A stretch of 64,000 nt of DNA from NCBI GenBank assembly GCA_965224755.1, contig OZ245061.1:930001-994000 (forward strand), read 5' to 3'. The notes beneath the pieces were generated by a model. It did not search any database. It was not told the origin of the DNA and saw nothing but the letters and a program-made list of their open reading frames with translations. Below, piece by piece: positions 16,344 to 25,287 of this stretch (position 1 is its first letter; every line of letters begins with the position of its first letter). Source of the DNA: Hellea sp965224755 (GTDB lineage: Bacteria > Pseudomonadota > Alphaproteobacteria > Caulobacterales > Maricaulaceae). Position numbers and translations under genes: made by a program.

Positions 16344-19214
16344 ATGACCACCAAAGCAATTAAGAAATCACTCTGGCTTACGGCCGCAATTATACCAATG
16401 GCTTTGCTTGTTCCCGCAATGGCTGCTTTTGCGCAAACAGGGGAGACACGTGTCGAGGATGAAATTGTTGTGACGGGTTCACGTATTCGCCGCTCAAACA
16501 TTAATACAGCTATTCCTGTTCAGGGTTTGGATGTCGCCGAAATTCAATCCAGCGGCACCGTAGATTTGGGGGAGGTTCTTACAGAAATACCCGGCGTGGA
16601 CTTTAGTTTATCGCCGGAAAGCACTGGGCTTAGTACACAAAATCCGGGACTAAGCACAATTAGCCTGCGCGGTCTTGGCGGCGACCGTACTTTGACTTTG
16701 ATCAACGGGCACCGCGCCATATCCAATAGCGGCAATGGGGAGCGGGTTAGCTTGCAAACCATACCTACCGGTTTTGTCAGGAAAGTCGAAGTGACCACAG
16801 GTGGAGCCTCGGCCATTTATGGTGCAGATGCCATTTCCGGCGTTGTCAATATTTTGCTTCGCGAAGACTTTGACGGCATTAAGGCAGGCTATCGTTACGG
16901 CAAGGCCGACCGTAGCGGCGAGCAGGAAAACACCGTAAATCTAACCTTAGGCAAAAATTTTAATGATGAGCGCGGCAATGTCATGATTGGGTTCACTTAT
17001 GATGACGAAACGGCCGTATTTGCAGATGGCACAAGACCTGAAAGCATTGCAGCGGTTGATTTTGAGGGCGGTGACGACGTCTTTGGTATCAATCTCAGCT
17101 CGAACCTTCCTGGGGGCCGCTTTGAAGGTGATGATGCTTGGAATATTGGCGGCGTCTGGTTTAACGACCAGTCATTAGTGCCGCCCGATGGCCGTGTTCC
17201 CAGTGTTGGATTTGAAACAGATTTAGATGGATTTAACCTAAGGCCGGGCCGGACATTATCGCCAGCTGTCGAAGTCATTTCTGGTGCCTTGAAAGCGGAT
17301 TATGATTTATCGTCGAAGGTAACAGCATTTGGAGATATATATTTCACTAGGGTCAATACAACATCGGTCAATGCCGCAAGATCCGCCAATAGCGGCACGG
17401 ACATTGGCCCGGCAGGTGCCTCTATTGATATTGGCAGCATGTCATCCAGCCACCCTTTTATTCCACCAGAAGTGGAAGAAACCCGCCGCGGGAGCGTAAG
17501 CTGGCGCCGTCGGTTTAATGAAGTCGGCAATACATTTAAAGAAAATGAACGCGACACTTTGCGCTCTATGGTCGGGCTGAAAGGGTTTCTTGAAAATGAT
17601 TGGGCTTGGGATGTTCACGCCACATATGGTACATTTAACCAAGAGCAAACCCAGTTTAACTCTGTCAATTATCAAAAAATTCGTAATGCCCTTCGTATTG
17701 AATCCGATGGTAATGGCGGATATCAATGCACCGATGCAGATGCGCGGGCAGATGGCTGTGTGCCGCTCAATATTTTTGGTGAAGGCTCCATTACGCAGGA
17801 AATGGCTGACTACATCCGCTATACCGGGCGAGTAAACCAAGACCGCACGCAATATACATTTGCCGGTAATATTAATGGCGATGTATATGAATTGGGCGCA
17901 GGCCCTATTAAAGCTGCCCTTGGCTTTGAATACCGCAAAGAAAAACAAGACACGATAGGCGACCCTGATAATGTTCTTGAAGAAACCAGTGTTTCCGTCA
18001 TTCCCAACCTTAGCGCCAGTTTTGATGTCGCAGAAGCTTACGGCGAACTGGACATTCCTCTGTTTTCCGATTCGGGCGTAGGGGATGTATCACTTCAACT
18101 TGCCGGACGGGTTGGTGATTACAGCACCATAGGCACGATTTTCAGCTATAATGTCGGCGGTAGTTGGTCGCCAACCCCGGATTTCCGTGTTCGCGGGCAA
18201 TATTCACGCTCCCAGCGTGCTCCCAATATTACCGAATTCTTTTCCCCTCCGCGGGGTGACTTTGATGACCTTGATGATCCGTGTGCGGGCCTGAATGCGG
18301 ACGGAACGGGCCTTGCGTCTGCGGTTGTTACGACTAATTGTTTATCCGAGACAGGCCTCCGGGCTTTCTTCGCCAATCCCGATAATACCGGACTGGCCTT
18401 TGAGGGTGATGATAATATTTTCGGCCCAAATGCCGGCAATAACCAACTCAAAGAAGAAACGGCAGATACCTTCACGATAGGTGCTGTTTTCACGCCGCAA
18501 GCTTTGCCGGGCTTTTCTTTCATAGCTGACTATTACCGCATTGATATTGATGGCGCGATTGGTCAAGTTTCAACGCAAGATACAGCTGACTTATGCTATC
18601 AAGCGGCAGACTTTCCCAATAACCGGTTTTGTAATGTGATTACAAGAGACGCGTCCACGGGTGATGTTGTGGAGATTGTTAACCGTGATGAGAATCTAAA
18701 TAACCGTCTTGTCGAGGGCATAGACGTCAGTATTAATTATGATTTTGAGCCCCTCTCTTTGCCGGGTGAATTTGATGTTAGCTTTATTTACAATCATACC
18801 TTTACCAATCAGACAGTTTTTGAAGGCCTGAACGGGCCAGAGTTGAATGATTTTAATGGCGAACTTGAAAATGCAAAAGATCAGTTCCGGGCAAAGCTTG
18901 GATGGGGTTTCAACAAAGTAAAGCTAAGTTATACATGGCAATATTATAGTAGTAGCCTTGATGATATAACGTTGTCTTCCGGCGATGCAGATTACTTTAA
19001 ATTTGATAGTCAATCCTATCATGATATTTATGCGCGTTATGATTTTGAGAATAAACATGGCACTGAAATCTATGCCGGTATCAAAAACCTGGCGAATGAT
19101 TTAGGCCCATTTGTTCCAAGTGGATTTGGAGAAGGCAGTTCGCGCAATATTGTTACCAATGTAAACCGCCCTATAGGGCGGGAGTTTTACGCAGGCGTTC
19201 GCGTGAATTGGTAA
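16344..19214 (+). CDS. TonB-dependent outer-membrane receptor
   Basis: A 956-residue energised importer. It has a signal peptide ending near AAFAQ, then a TonB box-like EIVVTGSRIRR (residues 40-50), the plug domain (LTEIPGVDFS...ISLRGLG...LINGHR...ASAIYGADAISGVVNILL) and a long 22-strand barrel with the usual C-terminal aromatic strand (GREFYAGVRVNW). Cysteine pairs in extracellular loops are present. It is of the large class common in Caulobacterales/Hyphomonads for carbohydrate, peptide or aromatic ligands; the substrate cannot be named. The upstream LysR gene suggests control by the ligand. Confidence 0.93.
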   Translation: MTTKAIKKSLWLTAAIIPMALLVPAMAAFAQTGETRVEDEIVVTGSRIRRSNINTAIPVQGLDVAEIQSSGTVDLGEVLTEIPGVDFSLSPESTGLSTQNPGLSTISLRGLGGDRTLTLINGHRAISNSGNGERVSLQTIPTGFVRKVEVTTGGASAIYGADAISGVVNILLREDFDGIKAGYRYGKADRSGEQENTVNLTLGKNFNDERGNVMIGFTYDDETAVFADGTRPESIAAVDFEGGDDVFGINLSSNLPGGRFEGDDAWNIGGVWFNDQSLVPPDGRVPSVGFETDLDGFNLRPGRTLSPAVEVISGALKADYDLSSKVTAFGDIYFTRVNTTSVNAARSANSGTDIGPAGASIDIGSMSSSHPFIPPEVEETRRGSVSWRRRFNEVGNTFKENERDTLRSMVGLKGFLENDWAWDVHATYGTFNQEQTQFNSVNYQKIRNALRIESDGNGGYQCTDADARADGCVPLNIFGEGSITQEMADYIRYTGRVNQDRTQYTFAGNINGDVYELGAGPIKAALGFEYRKEKQDTIGDPDNVLEETSVSVIPNLSASFDVAEAYGELDIPLFSDSGVGDVSLQLAGRVGDYSTIGTIFSYNVGGSWSPTPDFRVRGQYSRSQRAPNITEFFSPPRGDFDDLDDPCAGLNADGTGLASAVVTTNCLSETGLRAFFANPDNTGLAFEGDDNIFGPNAGNNQLKEETADTFTIGAVFTPQALPGFSFIADYYRIDIDGAIGQVSTQDTADLCYQAADFPNNRFCNVITRDASTGDVVEIVNRDENLNNRLVEGIDVSINYDFEPLSLPGEFDVSFIYNHTFTNQTVFEGLNGPELNDFNGELENAKDQFRAKLGWGFNKVKLSYTWQYYSSSLDDITLSSGDADYFKFDSQSYHDIYARYDFENKHGTEIYAGIKNLANDLGPFVPSGFGEGSSRNIVTNVNRPIGREFYAGVRVNW

Positions 19215-19803
19215 GTGTAAAGAGACTTTTATGCATTTAGAAATATGTTGTGGAGGGGGCAACAAATTGAGAGGGCAACGTATTTAATACTGCGCCCTCT
19301 CACTGACTCTATAGATAATATGAATTTTCATCTGTAATGGAACGCCCAATATGGTTCATTGATTTTGATGCCTGCAATGAAAGAATTTATGGTATTTCTG
19401 TTTCACTCGCAATGAGGATAAATCCCTGCATTTTAAATGCTAAAACTCTAGCACTGACGGCGAAATAAATAGATCAATTCCTGCTTTCCCAAATCCGCCT
19501 ATAGTCATTTCGTTCTTTCGGTTGCGGGACAGATTGCCCGCAGGGTACGCAGAGCGCAACGTTACTTGCAGAACCAGAAACGGCGCCTGTGGGTGTAGGT
19601 GTTTTGGGTAACGCCGAAATGCCCGGCCCGTTCAGCGCAGGCCGTCCACCTTTTACGGTCATGTCTCATCGGTTGCCACCAGATGGGCAGCAAAGGCTTT
19701 GGCCTACCTATAAGGCAATGAAATAGATGAAGCGCACCTTACCGCGTTGTTACAAAGATGAACACACTGTTAACATGGCTTTCAGCTTGGCCTCAACTTT
19801 GCT
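19215..19803. other. 589-bp non-coding spacer after the TonB receptor
   Basis: The first part holds a hairpin GAGAGGGC/GCCCTCTC (19269-19301) with no T run after it; it might end the receptor transcript. The part 19490-19720 is G+C-rich and contains AGGGTACGCAGAGCGCA (19543-19559), the inverse of a 17-mer in the spacer before the LysR gene. A 62-codon chance frame on the minus strand has no recognisable domain and no good ribosome site. Nothing else was seen. Confidence 0.5.
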
Positions 19804-21489
19804 ATGCTAGTCAGGCTTATGACATATTTTTCTTATCTTCGTGCAGGCCTTCTTAGTACGGCTTTGCTTTTGACCACCGCTTTGGCGAGCCCCGCTCTGG
19901 CTGAAAACCTTCCTGAAATCTCGCCCCGGCAAATTGCGGGCGATGTGAAAACTCAGTATAATTCCGAGACTGGCGTGCGCGAATATATCGCGCCGACCTT
20001 TGATCCTTTCGAAGAAGACAAGACCATGGCCGGTACGGCGAGCCTGCGCTCCGTCTCCAATGCGGTCGCGATTGACGGTCAATCCGTGCGCGGCGGGGCT
20101 CTGCTGGATTTGACCTTTTATTACAGCTCTCCGACATCCGACCCCTACGATATTCGCGGCTATGAAGAGGCGGTTTTTCTCTCAGGTGAATATGCGCCTG
20201 TGACCCTGCGCGATAATCGCGTGCTGGATTGCTCGGAGAAAGTCAGCGAGACGATTTATCACCATGACAGCTATTATTCGCCGTCGCTATATCTGAATTT
20301 CTACCGGCCTTACCGCCATTATGGCGGTCATTACCGTTATGGACATAGCGGCTATGGTAATCGCTATGGTCATGCCTATCGCCGTGGCCATAGAGGCTAT
20401 CGCAGAGGGTCTCGCGGGCGTCATCATGACAGTTACCGCGGCCGCAGACATCGTGATAATGACGGCATTTTAGACCGCGTAGTCCGCGAAGTAACGGGCG
20501 AGGAAACAAGTCGCCGCCGTAATCGCCGCGGAGATGATGTTCACCGCGATAGAGACCGCGATGTTGTAACGCCTCGCACAGGACGCCGAAATGACCGCAC
20601 GCCGCGTACACCCGTGCGGCCGAGCCGGAGAGAGATTGATAGCCGGGCTAACCCTAGGCCTTCTGTTGGCCGCAGCAATAACCCGCGCTCCCTTACCGGA
20701 CGTATCGCGCGTGATGTTGAAGACCGTATAGACCGCGCAGACCGAGTCTCTCCCCGTCCTAATGCCGCTCGCCGTAATAATGGGCGCCGTAATAGCGGGC
20801 CCCGGACGACGCGCCCGGTCAGGGTTGCGCCAACACCGCGCGCGCAAGTCAGGGTTCCCAGACCTGCGCCAGCGGCAAGACCGCCTGCGCCTGCCGCAAG
20901 GCCGCCTGGGCCCACTGCACGTCCGGCTCCTGCTCCAAGACCTGCGCCCGCTGCACGTCCGGCTCCGCCGCCTAAAGCCCCTGCGGCTAGGCGTCCTGCG
21001 CGTGTTGACCGCGCCGTGGACCGCACTTTTCGCAGTAAAAACCCTAAACGGAATTTCCGTAAGGGCCTTGATTTCTTTCCCAAATCGTCAAGCTGGTCGC
21101 GCCGCGCTGTGACTAATGTAAATACGCAATGCGCCCGCGAAGAACGCCTCAGCGTGCATATTCCGCAGGAACGTCTGGACGCCTCGCGCTTTGACGGGCT
21201 GACGGTTCTTGTGCTCGATAGGGCAGGACGCGAAATCCCTGTCTATATTCCGCCTAATTATGTTGAGGGCTTCCGCCAAGCGGTTGCGCAAGGCGGTTCG
21301 GGCGGAGGCATTAAACCGACAGGTCTGCCTTATTGGGAATCCGATTCTAATCGGCAAAACCCAGCGCCGATCTACCGCGCCCCCCGGCCTGCGATAGAAA
21401 CCGCGCCTTGTCCGACAGGCACGATGAAGCAAGATGACGGCACCTGCCTGACGACATCAAACACTTATGGCGGCTATCCGCGCCCTTAA
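19804..21489 (+). CDS. Exported low-complexity Arg/Pro/His-rich protein
   Basis: I do not recognise a family. A 561-residue protein with a signal peptide (LLSTALLLTTALASPALAEN). Residues 35-150 are a globular domain with one cysteine; 158-215 are HYG/RG-rich (HYGGHYRYGHSGYGNRYGH); 215-340 are strongly basic and polar; 345-390 are Pro-Ala-Arg repeats of the type PAPAARPPAPAARP; the last 150 residues form a second globular domain with CAREERLSVHIPQERLDA and CPTGTMKQDDGTCL. The high charge suggests binding to an acidic partner such as LPS, polysaccharide or DNA outside the cell; that is inference. Start may be this ATG or the ATG 15 bases later. Confidence 0.75.
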   Translation: MLVRLMTYFSYLRAGLLSTALLLTTALASPALAENLPEISPRQIAGDVKTQYNSETGVREYIAPTFDPFEEDKTMAGTASLRSVSNAVAIDGQSVRGGALLDLTFYYSSPTSDPYDIRGYEEAVFLSGEYAPVTLRDNRVLDCSEKVSETIYHHDSYYSPSLYLNFYRPYRHYGGHYRYGHSGYGNRYGHAYRRGHRGYRRGSRGRHHDSYRGRRHRDNDGILDRVVREVTGEETSRRRNRRGDDVHRDRDRDVVTPRTGRRNDRTPRTPVRPSRREIDSRANPRPSVGRSNNPRSLTGRIARDVEDRIDRADRVSPRPNAARRNNGRRNSGPRTTRPVRVAPTPRAQVRVPRPAPAARPPAPAARPPGPTARPAPAPRPAPAARPAPPPKAPAARRPARVDRAVDRTFRSKNPKRNFRKGLDFFPKSSSWSRRAVTNVNTQCAREERLSVHIPQERLDASRFDGLTVLVLDRAGREIPVYIPPNYVEGFRQAVAQGGSGGGIKPTGLPYWESDSNRQNPAPIYRAPRPAIETAPCPTGTMKQDDGTCLTTSNTYGGYPRP

Positions 21490-21602
21490 ATGAATGTTCC
21501 AAATCGGCACAGTCTCTGTGCTGATTTTGGCACGGCGCTCCACAATAGGCGAATAATCAGCCATTTTACGCCCTAAAAGCGAATTTTAAGCTGGCCCTAA
21601 CT

Positions 21603-21618
21603 TGGCATGCACGTTGCA
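21603..21618 (+). promoter_or_regulatory. Sigma54 (-24/-12) promoter
   Basis: TGGCATGCACGTTGCA fits the RpoN consensus TGGCAC-N5-TTGCW: invariant GG at 21604-21605 and GC at 21616-21617 are exactly 10 bases apart. Predicted transcription start is about 21629. No gene start follows within 200 bp, only a structured region and a terminator. Confidence 0.6.
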
Positions 21619-21628
21619 ACACTTATCT

Positions 21629-21785
21629 TGAATGCACGAGGCCACTGACTCCCGGCCTCCAAGTGTAATTTTTGTTTCTAACAAAAAATGCACGTGTTCC
21701 CACGTTGCGGAATGTCCTCCCACGGCCCGCATCTTTGTTAGTCTTAATACTTAGACCCTGCTTCCCAAAGAGCAGGGTTTTTCTT
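21629..21785 (+). ncRNA. Candidate sigma54-dependent small RNA
   Basis: About 157 nt between the predicted sigma54 start and an intrinsic terminator. It folds locally: GAGGCC/GGCCTC with a 10-base loop, TTTTTGTT/AACAAAAA with a 3-base loop, and ACGTG/CACGT. Two pyrimidine runs that could pair with Shine-Dalgarno sequences (GGCCTCCA and TGTCCTCCCA) are exposed around the hairpins, as in anti-SD sRNAs of Alphaproteobacteria. No open frame with a start and ribosome site is inside. Not matched to a named RNA family. Confidence 0.45.
21755..21785 (+). terminator. Rho-independent terminator of the candidate sRNA
   Basis: Perfect 8-bp stem ACCCTGCT/AGCAGGGT with the loop TCCCAAAG, followed by TTTTTCTTT. 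It stands 270 bp beyond the preceding coding gene, further than expected for that gene's own terminator. Confidence 0.85.
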
Positions 21786-21843
21786 TGGCCGCTTGACGCG
21801 TGAGCGCGGCGCATTATTATTGGTGCAAATAAGGTGAAACTCT

Positions 21844-23637
21844 ATGGGACTTTGGGCTGCGATAAAACGCGAAACGCATTATCTTCGCGCAATGTTTCGC
21901 ATGCTCGGCGCTGTGAAATCCGTGGACGCCAAGAGTAATTTCTTGATCGCGGATGAGCTGGAACTGCGCGTCGATAAATATGGCGATAATCTCGCTTTTA
22001 TCGAAGATGATAAACGCTTGACCTATGATGATATGGAAATCTATGCCAACCGCGTTGCGGCATGGGCGATGGCAGAGGGCTGCACCGCAGGGGATACGGT
22101 TGCTGTCTTTGTTCGTAACCGCGCTGAATATGTCGCGATTTGGTTTGGCCTGTCCAAGGCGGGAATTATTCCGGCGCTGCTCAATTTTCAGCTTGCCGGG
22201 GCTGCGCTCGCCCATTGCCTTAATATCTCGGATGCCAAGCTACTGATCATGGATCATGAAATGACGGAACAATGGCTGGCGGCCCAGCCCGAAGTGAAAA
22301 CCAAGCTCAAGATTTTCGCGGCCTTTGGCGAGGCTGACGGCTATCCCAGCTTTGATCATGCGATCTCAAATCATGTGCCTAACCGCCCGAGCAAAGATTT
22401 GCGCAAGGGTATCACGGCGGGCGAGCAGGGCATGAAGATGTTTACCTCCGGCACAACGGGCATGCCGAAAGCGGCCAAAGTCACCCATGTGCGGGCGCAA
22501 AACTATCTTCGCGGCTTTGCGGCGGGGGCAAAGAGTGGCCCCAAAGACCGGGTGATGATGGTGCTGCCGCTTTATCATGCCACGGGCGGGCTTTGCGGCG
22601 TCGGCGTAGCGCTGACGAATGGAGGGGCGGTCATTGTAAGGCCTAAATTCTCGGCTTCGAAATTCTGGGATGACGCTGTTGAGTTTAAAGCGACGGTCTT
22701 CATGTATGTTGGCGAACTTTGCCGCTTCCTGCTCTCAAGCCCGAGCCACCCTAAAGAGCGCGCCCATAATATTCGCTGGATGGTGGGTAATGGTCTGCGC
22801 CCCGAAGTCTGGCCCGGATTTGTCGCGCGCTTTAACATCCCGCATGTGATCGAATTTTACGGCGCAACCGAAGGCAATGTCAGCCTGATTAGTATTGACG
22901 GCCCTGTCGGGGCGGTCGGGCGCGTACCCAATTATGTGAAGTCAAAATTTAATTGCGATATCATCAAATATGACGTCGAAACCAATGCCAATCTACGCGG
23001 TGCAGACGGCTATTGTATCCGCACCGATGACAACGAAACCGGAGAGCTGATCGGCGAAATTCGCAATGAAGATCCGCGGTTTCGCTTTGAAGGCTACGAG
23101 ACCAAAGAGGCCACGCAGAAGAAAATCCTGCGCCATGTCTTCAAGAAAGATGATGCTTGGTTCCGCACAGGCGACCTGCTTAAGCGCGATAATTTGGGTT
23201 ATTATTATTTCATGGACCGGGTCGGCGATACGTATCGCTGGAAGGCGGAGAATGTGGCTACCGGCGAGGTTGCGGCGGCTTTGTCTAAATTTGCAGGTAT
23301 CACCCAAGCTAATGTCTACGGCGTCGAAGTGCCGGGCTATGATGGCCGGGCGGGTATGGGGGCGATAGTTGCGGAAGAGCCGCCGGATATGAAGGCTTTG
23401 AAGGCTCATCTTGAGACGAGTCTGCCGCATTATGCGCGGCCTGTATTTCTGCGCCTATCCAGTGAATCGGAGACGACAAGCACATTTAAATTCAAGAAAA
23501 CAAATCTCGTCAAAGCCGGATTTAATCCCGATAATATTTCCGACCCCGTTTATTTCGCTAATCCTGCGACGGGCGCTTATGAGCAGGTTACAGAGGATAT
23601 TTACGAGAAGATATGCTCCGGCGAGGTGCGGTTATAG
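21844..23637 (+). CDS. Long-chain acyl-CoA synthetase, FATP/FadD6 type
   Basis: A 597-residue adenylate-forming enzyme that activates long or very long fatty acids to acyl-CoA, at the inner membrane. The AMP-binding motif is MFTSGTTGMPKAAKVTH (P-loop, about residue 198), followed by EFYGATEGN (about residue 337), the FATP signature FRTGDLL...YYYFMDRVGDTYRWKAENV and a C-terminal FKFKKTNLVKAGF. These set it in the fatty-acid transport protein group rather than FadD. It starts a run of overlapping genes for lipid-type metabolism. Confidence 0.92.
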   Translation: MGLWAAIKRETHYLRAMFRMLGAVKSVDAKSNFLIADELELRVDKYGDNLAFIEDDKRLTYDDMEIYANRVAAWAMAEGCTAGDTVAVFVRNRAEYVAIWFGLSKAGIIPALLNFQLAGAALAHCLNISDAKLLIMDHEMTEQWLAAQPEVKTKLKIFAAFGEADGYPSFDHAISNHVPNRPSKDLRKGITAGEQGMKMFTSGTTGMPKAAKVTHVRAQNYLRGFAAGAKSGPKDRVMMVLPLYHATGGLCGVGVALTNGGAVIVRPKFSASKFWDDAVEFKATVFMYVGELCRFLLSSPSHPKERAHNIRWMVGNGLRPEVWPGFVARFNIPHVIEFYGATEGNVSLISIDGPVGAVGRVPNYVKSKFNCDIIKYDVETNANLRGADGYCIRTDDNETGELIGEIRNEDPRFRFEGYETKEATQKKILRHVFKKDDAWFRTGDLLKRDNLGYYYFMDRVGDTYRWKAENVATGEVAAALSKFAGITQANVYGVEVPGYDGRAGMGAIVAEEPPDMKALKAHLETSLPHYARPVFLRLSSESETTSTFKFKKTNLVKAGFNPDNISDPVYFANPATGAYEQVTEDIYEKICSGEVRL

Positions 23638-24176
23638 TCTCGCCAGATGACATATTAAAGTTCTGGTTTGACGAGGCCGGCCCCACCCGTTGGTATCAAA
23701 AATCGGATGCCTTTGACGCCGAAATACGCCTACGGTTTGAGGAAACGGCGATGACTCTGGCCGCTAATACAAAGCCTTGGACGGAGACGCCTGACGACAT
23801 GCTTGCGCTTATCATTGCGCTCGATCAATTCCCGCGCAATATGTACCGCGGCACCAAGGCCGCTTTTACTTGGGATGCTACCGCGCTTAAAACGGCCACC
23901 CAAATGACGGATAAGGGCTGGGATTTGAAAATAGATCAATCCCGCCGCGCCTTTATCTATATGCCCTTCATGCACGGCGAAACCATGGAGGCGCAGAACG
24001 AATGCGTGCGGCTCTGCGACAGCCGTTTGGACACTAACAGCAATCTGCATCACGCCAAAGAACACCGCAAAGTGATCAAACGCTTCGGGCGCTTCCCGCA
24101 CCGCAATGAGATATTGGGCCGCGAGAATACGGCGGAGGAAATACGCTTCTTCAAAGACGGAGGTTATTCGCCTTGA
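23613..24176 (+). CDS. DUF924 family protein
   Basis: A 187-residue helical protein. Motifs DDILKFWFDEAGPTRWYQKSDAFD, IIALDQFPRNMYRGTKAAFTWD, YMPFMHGE and HRKVIKRFGRFPHRNEILGR define DUF924 (COG3803), related to TPR-like folds; the biochemical role is not known. It overlaps the acyl-CoA synthetase end by 25 bases and its TGA overlaps the TTG that opens a DJ-1 remnant. Confidence 0.9.
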   Translation: MLRRGAVIVSPDDILKFWFDEAGPTRWYQKSDAFDAEIRLRFEETAMTLAANTKPWTETPDDMLALIIALDQFPRNMYRGTKAAFTWDATALKTATQMTDKGWDLKIDQSRRAFIYMPFMHGETMEAQNECVRLCDSRLDTNSNLHHAKEHRKVIKRFGRFPHRNEILGRENTAEEIRFFKDGGYSP

Positions 24177-24304
24177 AGTTTTACGCGGCCGGAATAGATA
24201 TGGTGCTGTGGTTGACGGGACAGATGTTCGACCCCACATTTGCAAGAGCTGTACAGCGCGGGATGCAATATGACCCCGCCCCACCCTATGCCGCCGAGGT
24301 CTGA
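24173..24304 (+). pseudogene. C-terminal remnant of a DJ-1/PfpI family protein
   Basis: The 43-codon frame reads AAGIDMVLWLTGQMFDPTFA followed by RAVQRGMQYDPAPPYAAEV, which matches the last helix and tail of isonitrile-hydratase-like DJ-1/PfpI proteins (GVTAGID...YDPAPPY). The first 150 or so residues, with the nucleophilic cysteine, are absent. Only a TTG could start it, overlapping the DUF924 stop. The tail is intact to its stop, so the loss was probably a recent deletion that joined DUF924 to the remnant. Confidence 0.65.
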
Positions 24305-24309
24305 AATTG

Positions 24310-25284
24310 ATGATAAAAAAATCTGCAAGAAAACCCAAAAAAACGCCCAAAGAGTTTGCTGACGAAATGTCGGAGAAAATGCGGGCGCAGCTTGAGAAAT
24401 TCCGTTTCGACCCTGACCAGATCGCTGATATTCATAATAATCTGCGCCGCATGACTAATCAGTTCGATACGCCGGGGCCGGATATGAAACGGGTGATAGA
24501 TTTTAATATCCCGAGCGAAGATTACCCCGTGCCTGCGCGTCTTTATATTCCGCATAATGCCAGCGAAGAACCGGGGCCGTGTTTTATCTATTTACATGGC
24601 GGCGGATTTGTTACTGGGTCGGTCGACTCTCATGACGGCATTACGCGGCGCATTGCGTCGGGCACAGGTTACCGCGTGCTCTCTGTTGAATACCGGCTTG
24701 CGCCGCAATTCCCGTTCCCCGCAGGGCCGGATGATTGCGAGATCGTGCTGAATTGGGCCATAGAGGGATACGGGACTGACGAATATGGTATTGACCGTCA
24801 TAATCTCGCGCTTGGCGGGGATAGCGCGGGCGGTAATATGACGGCCTATCTGGCGCAGAAATACCGCGAGAATTTGCGGGCTCAAATTCTGTTTTACCCG
24901 CTGATGCAACTCGTCGATTTCAAGCCGCCCAAACCGGGGCCGCAGGACTGGCTACAGCTTGGCTTTATGGCGTTAAAATTTATCGACGAGCATTATGTCG
25001 CCGAATCTGACCCCCAAGAGACGCGGCTCTCGCCTTTATTTGAGATGAATATGGACGGCCTGCCGCCGGCCTATGTGCTCACCTGCGGGCTCGACCCGCT
25101 CAGAGATGAAGGTAAATTATACGCAGATACTATGTCGTCTCACGGCGTGCCTGTGCTATATGCGCACGAGAAAATGATGCCGCATGGCTTTTTGAACTTT
25201 GCCAAAATGTTCCCTAAGGGACGCAAAATACCCCTCGATGCCGCAGATTTCCTGCGTAAATATATGGACCCTAAAGGAGCTTAA
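24310..25284 (+). CDS. Alpha/beta hydrolase of the hormone-sensitive-lipase family
   Basis: A 324-residue esterase/lipase. The oxyanion motif HGGGFVTGS is near residue 97, the nucleophile GDSAGGN near 175, the acid in LTCGLDPLRDEG and the histidine in MMPHGFLNF; all four stand in HSL (family IV) order. A lysine-rich N-terminal 20 residues precedes the cap. ATG at 24310 is preferred over the TTG before it. It lies five bases after the DJ-1 remnant and three bases before the GST gene. Confidence 0.92.
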   Translation: MIKKSARKPKKTPKEFADEMSEKMRAQLEKFRFDPDQIADIHNNLRRMTNQFDTPGPDMKRVIDFNIPSEDYPVPARLYIPHNASEEPGPCFIYLHGGGFVTGSVDSHDGITRRIASGTGYRVLSVEYRLAPQFPFPAGPDDCEIVLNWAIEGYGTDEYGIDRHNLALGGDSAGGNMTAYLAQKYRENLRAQILFYPLMQLVDFKPPKPGPQDWLQLGFMALKFIDEHYVAESDPQETRLSPLFEMNMDGLPPAYVLTCGLDPLRDEGKLYADTMSSHGVPVLYAHEKMMPHGFLNFAKMFPKGRKIPLDAADFLRKYMDPKGA

Positions 25285-25287
25285 CTT

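Larger units (their letters stand above)
21490..21843. other. 354-bp spacer with a candidate small-RNA gene
   Basis: No protein-coding gene was found. The spacer has a sigma54-type promoter, three short hairpins and a strong terminator, all on the plus strand and in the right order for a short independent transcript; these are listed separately. Confidence 0.6.

Noticed and set aside
19474..19662. A 62-codon minus-strand frame in the spacer after the TonB receptor
   Set aside because: It has one CVPC motif but no ribosome site and no family. It was not called; the spacer is described as non-coding with uncertainty.
20541..21083. A 180-codon antisense frame across the Arg/Pro-rich gene
   Set aside because: Low-complexity complementary sequence (Ala/Gly/Arg runs) without start signals; a shadow of the plus-strand gene, which has a proper signal peptide and end domains.
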